A DNA stretch of 64,000 nucleotides, from positions 7,070,501 through 7,134,500 of the forward strand of contig AP031353.1 of the NCBI GenBank assembly GCA_037833965.1, read 5' to 3'. The translations under genes were made by a program, and so were the position numbers. Positions 55,350-64,000 of this stretch are shown piece after piece (position 1 is the first letter of the stretch; every line of letters begins with the position of its first letter). This stretch comes from Marchantia polymorpha subsp. ruderalis (taxonomy: Eukaryota; Streptophyta; Marchantiopsida; Marchantiales; Marchantiaceae). A model generated the notes under the pieces. It saw only the letters and a list, made by a program, of their open reading frames with translations, was not told the origin of the DNA and searched no databases.

Positions 55350-56300
55350 ATGGGATTACTGGCGATGTGGGAGAAGAGCCTTCTGCAGCAATCGGCGACA
55401 TTACCGGGGCAGGAACGAGCAATTTGCAGGTGGACGGGGGCGAGAGATGGCAGAGGAGCGAGCTGTAGCGGGATCAAGACTTCCGGGGTAGTTAGTGGTG
55501 TCCGATGCTCTGCGGAAGTGGCAGGCTCGGAGAGGAGGACGGAGAGGAAGACGAAAAGCGACCGGGGAAGCTTCAGTAGCACCGCGTACGACAATGAGAA
55601 GGGTCGACCTCCGCAATTGCCCAGGAAGCCCAGGGAAATGAGCCAAAAAGAAAAGCTGGATACATTTGGCCGCCTTCGAACTCCGAGGGCTGCCCGAGAG
55701 CTCGCTTTGTGTACATTATACAGCGCTATGTGTAGGGATGTGGATTCGCTCAAGGTTTTTGACGAGCGCCTGAATCAGAGAGTCGGGCGAGATTTTGACA
55801 GGGAAATTCTCGAAACCTACGACCATAATCCCGCAGATGTAGGCGAGAATGAGACTGAGGAAGATGAGGAGTTGGCTGCTGCCATTATTCGACAGCAAGA
55901 GGAAGAAGCCGACGCTGAAGGCACGGTTCTCCTGGCTCCTCTACCCCTTGTTTATAGTAGATTCACGCTGAGCTTAGCTAGAAGTATAGTGAAATCCACG
56001 TCAGAGAGATGGATTCCGCAGCAGAAGACTCTCAAGTCATTGTTCCCTAGGAAATGGAGGAACGAACCGGAAATTGCCTGGATTCCTCTTTGTATCATGC
56101 AGATTGCGGTCACTGAGATAGAGACCACGGAGACGTCCCGGAAAGTTGTGATTAATGAGGCCATCGACTTGACCAGGCGATTCTGCGACGGGGCAGCACC
56201 CAGGATAGTGCACGGCATTCTTGCACGCTATGTAGAAATTAGGCAAAATTCTCCGAGTGCAGGGACTGAGGCAACAGGAGATTCCCAACAAAATTCATAG
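55350..56300 (+). CDS. Plastid-type NusB-like (transcription antitermination factor) protein, 316 aa
   Basis: Single-exon ORF. Residues about 112-296 form a NusB domain: the first helix RAARELALCTLYSAMCRD, an acidic insert (ENETEEDEELAAAIIRQQEE, about 166-185), KTLKSLFPRKWR, WIPLCIMQIAVTEIET, then VVINEAIDLTRRFCDGAAPR and IVHGILARYVE. In bacteria NusB pairs with NusE/S10 in antitermination and rRNA synthesis. Plant homologues carry N-terminal extensions and are thought to act in plastids. Here residues 1-110 are Arg/Ser/Gly-rich and could hold a transit peptide, although MGLLAMWEKSLLQQ is not a typical start. The nearest upstream in-frame stop is at 55296, so 55350 is the first ATG unless an upstream exon exists. 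The acidic insert between the helices is longer than in bacterial NusB. Confidence 0.85.
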   Translation: MGLLAMWEKSLLQQSATLPGQERAICRWTGARDGRGASCSGIKTSGVVSGVRCSAEVAGSERRTERKTKSDRGSFSSTAYDNEKGRPPQLPRKPREMSQKEKLDTFGRLRTPRAARELALCTLYSAMCRDVDSLKVFDERLNQRVGRDFDREILETYDHNPADVGENETEEDEELAAAIIRQQEEEADAEGTVLLAPLPLVYSRFTLSLARSIVKSTSERWIPQQKTLKSLFPRKWRNEPEIAWIPLCIMQIAVTEIETTETSRKVVINEAIDLTRRFCDGAAPRIVHGILARYVEIRQNSPSAGTEATGDSQQNS

Positions 56301-59300
56301 TGAACAGAGTATACATAGGCTCATGTTGTATACGAGCTTGCAGAATATGAGCTAGAAATATTGTTTTTGGAGCGGTGATGATATAACTCGCATAATCGAG
56401 ATTCGGCAGCACCAGCGTAGCTCCATTGTTAGGAGAATTGAAATATAGCGGTTTTCGGCATCCGACGAAAGGAATTCAGGAAACTGTGATTCACATACAC
56501 ATGAGAGTGCCTGTGCTGAGCTTCACGTGTCTGACCAGGGTTGTGAATGTTAAGGTGTACGCACGTCAGAAGATCGTTCCGAAGTTTGTTCCATCAGTTA
56601 GCAGTAGTAGTTTGAAGGTCGACACTCATGGAGCATGTAAGTGGGATGGTCGGCAGCTCCAATTGGCAGTTTATAATACCTGCTGCGACATTGAGAACAG
56701 TCTCAGAGTAAGTAGACACCAGCGGAGAGGAGTCTGTCTCTGGCTATTTAAGGAAATAGTGTTCAATCCTAACTTGAATGGCCACCGACGGCTGTCAATT
56801 CTCAATGACTTACAGCTCACGGAAATCCAATTTACGTAACTGTTTCCTGACACGTCAGTGAGTCCCTAGGACATAAGCAGAAGATATCAAAGTGGGAACA
56901 CCCTCTTTGTGTCTTTTGTGGACAAATACAGCTCAAAATTGGAATCTAGACGAAGGTCGATTACAGTACTGCCGTATTGAAGTTTGTACACGGTTCTTGT
57001 TGAGAGAGAGAAGCACTCTGCAAATGTATGAACGCAGTGGGTCACCCTACTGGGGGATTACTGTAGTCCATTACTGAAAAAAAAAGCTGAACACAATTCT
57101 TGGCTCGCGTAAATGCTCAACGCATATTCAGATATAATCATGCTCTTGTATCGAACTCCTTTTCCCTCTCTAATCACTGCATAGTTTCTGAAGCTGTAGG
57201 CAGATCTGTTTATTCAAATGAAATCAAGCATCTCAACAATCAGCCGTGCATTCGAAAGAGAGTGTAGGTTAGTAAAGATTGTCTTTCACGATCTCTTTAA
57301 TTGCTATCATGTCGGTCTCGTATACCTCACGACAAGATTTGGACATATTCTTGGAGAAGCTTGCACAAATTTCACTACTTCGGAAATTGCCTTTTCGAAC
57401 AATACTTTGCACATATGTCTACATGATACATCACTGTACGTACCATTTTGAACTTGCTTCGCAGGCCCACAGACGAATACATGATTGACACTGATTTTGG
57501 GCAAAATTTGACTCTGATTAGTTATATACATACAGACTATATATGGTAGTTAATAGACCAAAGAAACCTCCATATTTCCAGGCCTCGAGTCATAGACTTT
57601 GACAAGGAAGACTAAATATTGAGATTTTCAAGACCGAGCATCCGTATTCCAAGCGTACTATAAGAGGAGTTGATATTTTGCGTACTCATTCTCACTCACT
57701 TGCTCAGTTGGGCATGAAGTCTGTCCTGATCGGAGCACAAAAATATTGACACAAATATCTTTGAAACAAGAGAGATTCACTCACACACTGTGCAACCTAT
57801 GCACAACGGACGAGACAATGTGATTGATATAGATGTTGAAAAGAAATCTGACTGAGTTTCTCTATACAACTTCATGAACTTTTGTTGCCATCGTGTGACT
57901 TTCTTTTATTTCTCGTTTCGGTATTCATGAACATTTTGGTTCTTTGCATCTCATTTAACTTTTCAAATCTTGTCACTACATTAAAGATGAAGTACACAGT
58001 GGTAGTGGTTTAGCAAGATTGAAAACAAAGGAAGAGGATGTGGCTGAGAGCTCAAGAGCCTAGTGATCATAACAAAACTACATGAAACAATCTCTAGAGC
58101 TTTGGATGAACAGAGCTCCTTCAATACAAGAAAACCAAGTATTCATGTTTGATACGTATGAAGGTACCACACAACATTAGGAAGGCCGGAGATAATTCGA
58201 TTTAAGAGGATACTCAGTAATCTGTACAATAACCTCACGAGATTCGAAAAATGGATAGTTGATTAATATCGATGATGCACTCTGGAATCAAAGTGGAAAA
58301 TTGTTTCTATATTTCACTACATTATGGGGCCAGCCATGCCCCGCAGTTGTCAATGCGGATAACATCATCCTTGGATTCGATCGGCTTTAACTATCACAGT
58401 GGTACAATTTTTGTAGCTACTTGACTTTCATCTCTTTCTTAGTAACTAAAAAGAGCGGATGTTCACTCTCACTTTTGAAGAAGTCTTATAACATCTCTTC
58501 CACTGGCTCTGATTCAATCCTCTGCACATACCGTGTGAATGTATCCCTCAGGCAGAAGAGAACCATGCTCCAAGAAACAGAAAACAGACATCATTCTGAG
58601 ACCTTAAGTCATGCCCACCATCGCAACTATCTTGCAGGAATTTCTTCAAATTGATCCTGATTAGAGCAAGTTTCAGTCTCAGACTGCTCCAATTGTTTTG
58701 ATTTACTCGAAAGGTAACATTTCAAGATGAAATAGAGAGCAGCTGCTTTCGGGATTCTAAAGGTAGCATTATACTTTACCTTCCTGTCGTGCTTGGGATT
58801 CAGAAACGAAGATTCAGGTTGGCAGAATCGGTACTCTTTCTTTCGGGTATAGAGATAGCAGCGACTCCATCCTGTGAATTGTTGATGCTGTCCATTCTAC
58901 AGGTTAGAGTATCACATCATACAAACACCTAATACCGTCCGCACGTCGATGTTTCCCCGTATTTGAGTCTGATGTCTACTTTTGTGACATTCTCGTAGAT
59001 TCAGTAAGAGAGATCTTTGATACACGTCGACAGATGTCAAGGTGGGATTCTCTCCAGTTGATGTTCAAGAAACACCCAATCCACCTCTTACTTCAATGAG
59101 ATATAATACGACTTACCATTTCCTTATTATGAAATGGTACTATGCGAATGTTAATCATAAATAATAAAAACAGATAGGGCAAAATAATGCGCATATCATT
59201 TTTCTTCGGATCATTCGTAAGGAAAAGACGGACCCGCATTAGTTGCGAAACAATACACTCATCTTTTCTAAGTTAGTAACAAGAACTAAAAAATAGATTT

Positions 59301-62192
59301 CGTGCTACAAAATACACACGTCATTTGAAAGTTTTCCTTGACAGCTCGCCTGCAGGCTGTATTGCAGCTTTAGGGAGCAGGCCACTACTTTTCACAACGT
59401 TTAATGCCCCATAAGCCAGCCAACCCACCGGAAACTTTCAAACATAGTTTGAATCAATTTTCCTAATATCTAGGTTAGAAAGTAGTATTTCATACCCTTC
59501 CTTGGTGGTCCAGCCTAAGTTGCTGCAGTACTACCCTTCATAAGCCGTACTATCGGTGGTGCACAGTTCCATTTCCAACAAGATACATATACAGACTAAA
59601 GCAGATAGTGTAAGCACCTCGCACGGCAGAAGATATTCCAAAGTCGAATGACAAAATCATATCACACTGTTCAAGAGAAAAAAGACTAGCCAAGGAGTAG
59701 CGTTTCCCATAACACTCTATAAAGACGTAAGCTGAGGGTATATCAAAGCCAAAAGCAGCTTCCGTTCAAACTTCATTCCTACAGCACTATCATCCTCTTA
59801 GGTATCTACAATCTTTCTACTACTGTCATTGCGACAATATATACAAGCCGATTTGGAACCAGTTCAGCTGTGGGAAAATGATGATTCTTTACTGATCTCG
59901 ATGACAGATAAATCTACCACAAAAGCCTCATCCACGCCTTTCTTCAACTTGCACTTCAACCTAGCCATCACAATTGACGGACCTGCACCTGCCTTCACGC
60001 CTGAGAAAAAATGGATTCTACAACCCTCAACAAGGTTATAGATTTGCTACCGTTCAGAAACGTGCGACAAAACTGCAGCACTCTCTGGAATTGCCAGAAT
60101 ATGATCACTGAACACTAAAGGCCTCCCAACCTACCTCTGCATCATCTAACAGAACCAATTTACTGACAACTTCAAAAGCAGATTGTCTCAGATACTATAG
60201 CTGCCCTGATATTTGACCTTCCAAAATTTGTAGATGTACAAACGACGTAGCAGTCAAGTTGCTGACCTTAATCTTGACATGCAATACATTAAGCGTTTAG
60301 CTGATCAACTTCCGCAAAGCAGCAAGCTATCAGCACCTCTCAGGAGTATAGTGCGCAAAGTCTTTCATCAGCAACACTTGAAATAAACGCCTAAACAAGG
60401 GGAACGTGTAAGCCGTAGATCTGTGAAACAACAAAGCACCCTAAATCAGCCCTGCGGCACATATATGCTTTGTAAATAAATGGGTTCATAGGTTACAGAT
60501 CTAGTTGTCAAGCAGCTGGGAAACAATTAATTGCCAAATACCGTACAGAACCAAAGGTTGCTGATCTTGAGCTGAACCTTGATATTGCCGCATAGTACAG
60601 GTTGCACAACAACGCCGCTTCAAGTACATTGGGAGAGCATGCCAATAACGCTTGGAGCGCAAACATGGTCATGATGATCTGTTAGATAGAGACATGGAGT
60701 ATCACGCTCAACTTCAGCGACCAGTGGTGCAATAAGCGAGTGCGAATTGAAGTAGCAGGGTTTCAGCATGAGAATTATGTAGAAGGTATTTGCCGGGCTA
60801 ATCCTCAAAGCATGTTTGTTCACGTGCATGGGACAAAGTGTTTTAAATTGAATCGAGAAGAAGCTTTCTCCAAGTAAAGCCATCTTGTATCTACGCCTCT
60901 GTGCAGCATGTACTAGGAGGAGCTTGAGAGACACTAGATAAATCTGCAGCATCATCAAGCGACAATGAAGCCTTAAACAGACCAAAAGCAAGCAATTTCT
61001 CAAGCTGAAAAACTTCACTTCACGTCCCTGCCTCTTTTGGAAACAAGAGTAGATTCTGACATATATTCATATCTTCTCTTTCAAATTTCAAAAGACTGGA
61101 GAAAGGATTACATATTTTTAGACCCCAACCCAGATGATTCAAGTGACAACGCTGATTTGGGAAGAAAACGATGGGTCCCTGGTTACCGTGAAACAGCTAG
61201 TTAAACGGCCACAGGCCCCAATCTCATAATACCAGATGTTCTTTGCATAAAGAACTGCTTTCCAACATAAGGGAAGCGGAGTCTGCAAAGGTCCCTGAGA
61301 GGACCAAGTGAGCCCACAAAAGAGGCTACCAAATTTATGTTCTAGAGGAGTTTCACTCAATCATGAGTAAAATTCTCTACCCGACAGGATGATGACGTCA
61401 TTCACCCCCTTGATGCGGACATTTAGGGAGTGTCATCTTGTCATGAATCTGTTAAATCAGCTGAGCCAACTTATGCGTCTCAGATGACATCAACGAAGCT
61501 ATGTGGTAGGTCAGATACATCTCTTTTAAAATTGGAGAAGAGAAAGAAAAGCCTGATCTCTTCTTATCAAGCTCAAATTCCTTCAGGTCTGTGCCGGTAC
61601 CCGAAGGGTTTGATGCTGATAATTCGTTGTCTACACCAAGTTGCAACATCTGATGACGTGCCTACCTATTTTGGGTAGTTCTTCGCGCCAGTAAAGAGCA
61701 AAGAGACACATCCTCTGTTACTCAAAACCATTAAGCGTGGGTAAGAAGAAGTAATTAGTAAATCAGATTCATATGGCCTCAAACGAGAATATGATTGGTT
61801 ATCATCGATAGCAATGTAAGTGAATGTAAGATTACTGGCAGTGTGCACACAAACGGCGAGAACCAGAAATTAGTTAGTCGATCCTTACAGTCCAGTTAAA
61901 ATCTAGCAAATTTAACAGCTTACCTCAAGGAAACCCCAAGTCAACGCTGAAAATATCCGCCAGTCCTTTCCCCTACCTGTTACTTCGCTGCAAGGCTAAC
62001 CAACTAAAGTGGCCTCCTTCCAGAGAAAGTTATGTTATACCATCCAGAAAACTTGTATACTTAACTTTGTCTCAGAGGCCCTAAGAACCCGGCAAATGTC
62101 AGCATATGCAAATTATAACAAACTGACCTACTAATGAGAGAATATCATCTCTACGACCGTAGGATTGAAGGTTTGAAATTCTTTCACCACAA
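56301..62192. other. Long spacer with decayed coding scraps
   Basis: The first several hundred bases are probably NusB 3' UTR. No intact gene is supported over the rest. At about 60,235-60,387 a 50-residue plus-strand ORF contains QVADLNLDMQYIKRLADQLP. At about 60,555 a related phrase (KVADLELNLDIAA) precedes a stop, about 297 bp later. A 70-residue ORF at 59,829-60,041 contains IQADLEPVQLWEND. These look like remnants of a repeated or duplicated coding sequence. Nothing else stands out. Confidence 0.45.
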
Positions 62193-63701
62193 TCATTTCT
62201 TAAAACCTTTTTGCGCGTCTTTGAGCTTGTCCATTTCTTCTCTGCTCTCTGGGCTTAAAGATTGCCTCCACTTTTTGCTTATCTGTGAACAAACAATAAA
62301 TGATATAAGCCTCGGCAACCAAAAACTGAATCGGAAAGACTTAATTACAACATCCGGACGACGGCATGCTTGGACTACACATTGTCCTTTCGCTTTAACT
62401 CATTTCAACCGGACACCTTTGGAAGCTAGTTTCTACACGTTATTACCAGATGTACGTTTTTACAAGTTTGCCAGGTCATGAAATCGACTGGATCCCAAAG
62501 TTTCCGCGAGGACCTTCAGCTAAAGATGAGCAAAATATAATTTCAGCTAATTGCTCGAGGTAAACGTAGAGGAAGGTAGATCTTACCGACAACTCCTGCA
62601 TTTGCTCTATCATTGACTGCCGATGAATCACTAAATTCAGGTTAGCTTGAATGTGCTTCGATAACATTTGCTGTTTTCCATCGAGTAAGTTCCTAATGCG
62701 TTGCGTTTCCATCTCTATTTTCTCCAAGATCTGCCTCCTGTGTAGTGCCTGTAAAGCGAGGGTTCCATAAAAAGGGTGAGGTAATTTGTATAAGGTAACG
62801 GAAATTGCTAACATCGCACAAAGAATAAGTTTTAGTCATTCATTAACAAGGACGTATGGAAGCACCCAAAGTCAGTAAGCCTGAAAGCATGACACACCTA
62901 CACAGAACTCAGGAAAAAAATACAACGCAGATGCGATACCGAGCAGGCAATGGCCCACTCTGACAAGAATCACAAGAAATGATAGGCTCTGGACAGCCAA
63001 ACCATAAACTGTTAGCCTTTGTTAGCTCTCTACAATGTTAGGACTTCATCTTGATTTCAACTTCAGTTTTTTACTTGCTCCAAACGGGGTTGGGACTATA
63101 ACACACCTGGATTCGCTTCAGAGCTTCACAACGTTGACGCTTGGCTTCGTGTATTAGCTCTTTCTCAACAGTTCTACGTGCCTCATCCAGGTGCTTCTGC
63201 ACCATGTAATTGTGCAAGTTCCTGTCTTGCTCTTCAGCCTTTGCTAGAAGTTCCTGCAAGATTGACAGGTTTAACGTGAGAAAAAGCATAGATATCGAGT
63301 CAACATGTGGTTGTTCAGAAACCTCAAGCATGAGTGCTTCATACTTTTATAGCGGCTCTATCCATCGAAGGAACATCTTCTAACAGATTGACCAAAAGGG
63401 AAGCTGTGTTCTTGCGCGCGACTAAACATGATATGTTCCTCGTTATTCTATTGGCTCCTTAGTATGCTCAACATAGTTTGATACCAATTCTGCAGTTTTT
63501 GCTCTCTCCTAAACTGCATGCCGTGACATGTGGATAATGTAAAAGTTTCACGAAATGAACCTGGCATCTTCGTTCACGGATAGCATTAGCTTCTGCAATG
63601 GTATCCAACCGTTCCTGCTCCTTCTTCTCTAGGTACGCCTTCTTCTCAGCCTCCTTCTTCTTCCAGATCTCGTACTTAAGTTTCATCTTTCGCTTGATTT
63701 C
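62193..63701 (-). CDS. C-terminal part of a coiled-coil protein, cut by the right edge (four exons seen)
   Basis: Minus-strand exons 63701-63561, 63253-63107, 62748-62587 and 62282-62193 are all whole-codon lengths (47, 49, 54 and 30 codons including the stop) with good splice sites, giving 179 residues. The sequence is highly charged and helical throughout: KLKYEIWKKKEAEKKAYLEK, then QKHLDEARRTVEKELIHEAK, then LLDGKQQMLSKHIQANLNLV, ending KWRQSLSPESREEMDKLKDA plus a short Lys-rich tail. Heptad-like hydrophobic spacing and near absence of Pro and Gly until the end indicate a continuous coiled coil. The N-terminal part lies beyond 64,000. The style resembles ciliary or centriolar coiled-coil proteins, which would fit a plant with swimming sperm, but I do not recognise a specific family. 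Confidence 0.7.
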
Positions 63702-64000
63702 CTGATCACGTTTTCAGGCATTCAGACTTTAGCGACCAGTAGCATGTAGAGGCTTCACACCACCGTACTTTCCTATGCAGATTTTAGGTGAAGGTTAGAG
63801 AGAAGTTACTACATTTATCGCAAGCTTACGTAACATCGTGCTCCAAGTTTGGACAACAACTGGCTTGCTTTAAAACTGGTTGCCTACACTTTTTGATGTC
63901 AAAAACAATCTTCGTTTGTGTGGAACCCTACAAGACCTCTCCAAGAGGTGCAAGCCGAATCTAGATACGATATGCATAATTTGCACACTTAACTGGCCTA

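Noticed and set aside
56426..56839. 137-residue plus-strand ORF after NusB
   Set aside because: It has no motif, does not join NusB by a plausible splice site, and composition is ordinary for a 3' UTR and spacer.
1..64000. tRNA, rRNA, transposase or reverse-transcriptase genes
   Set aside because: I scanned for GGTTCGAATCC-type T-loops and typical polymerase or integrase motifs and saw none convincing. A tRNAscan or profile search would be decisive.

Overview
The window looks like nuclear DNA of a land plant. Genes are interrupted by many GT-AG introns, the spacers are AT-rich, and several genes carry plastid-targeted or plant-specific products: ISPD of the MEP pathway, a plastid-type NusB protein, a SAWADEE-homeodomain (SHH) protein and the MINIYO/RPAP1 elongation regulator. 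Plant-type telomere-motif boxes (AAACCCTA) lie upstream of two genes. Mosaic AT-rich spacers, decayed coding scraps and a coiled-coil gene of possible ciliary type would suit a bryophyte or other spore-bearing plant. That placement is inference; nothing here proves the species.

Layout. 1-505 (minus): possible 5' end of a gene running off the left edge. 1,000-3,650: very AT-rich, no gene. 4,078-7,632 (plus): ISPD in 12 exons, all phases consistent, with one GC-AG intron. 7,633-12,138: spacer with a decayed ORF. 12,139-12,462 (minus): 107-aa single-pass membrane protein. 12,463-15,855: spacer. 15,856-24,787 (minus): MINIYO, 10 exons, about 1,700 aa. 24,788-28,958: GC-rich promoter, then AT-rich spacer with a perfect 29-bp inverted repeat. 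28,959-29,549 (plus): Bet v 1/START-like (SRPBCC) lipid-binding protein. 29,742-38,417 (plus): one uninterrupted 8.7-kb frame coding about 2,891 aa of low-complexity protein with three tandem-repeat arrays and two cysteine clusters; I recognise no family. 38,418-41,334: spacer with a fragment resembling the giant gene and possible membrane-protein exons. 41,335-49,034 (minus): SHH gene, 9 exons, 424 aa, with a 4.26-kb repeat-bearing first intron. 49,035-55,349: GC-rich promoter zone followed by three families of diverged tandem repeats and a perfect hairpin. 55,350-56,300 (plus): plastid NusB-like protein. 56,301-62,192: spacer with decayed coding scraps. 62,193-63,701 (minus): last four exons of a coiled-coil protein continuing past the right edge.

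The genes do not form a pathway. ISPD and NusB serve plastid isoprenoid synthesis and plastid RNA metabolism. MINIYO serves Pol II elongation and differentiation. SHH proteins link histone marks to RNA-directed DNA methylation or chromatin remodelling. The least explained item is the giant repeat gene, which begins only 192 bp after the SRPBCC stop codon, on the same strand and in the same frame.
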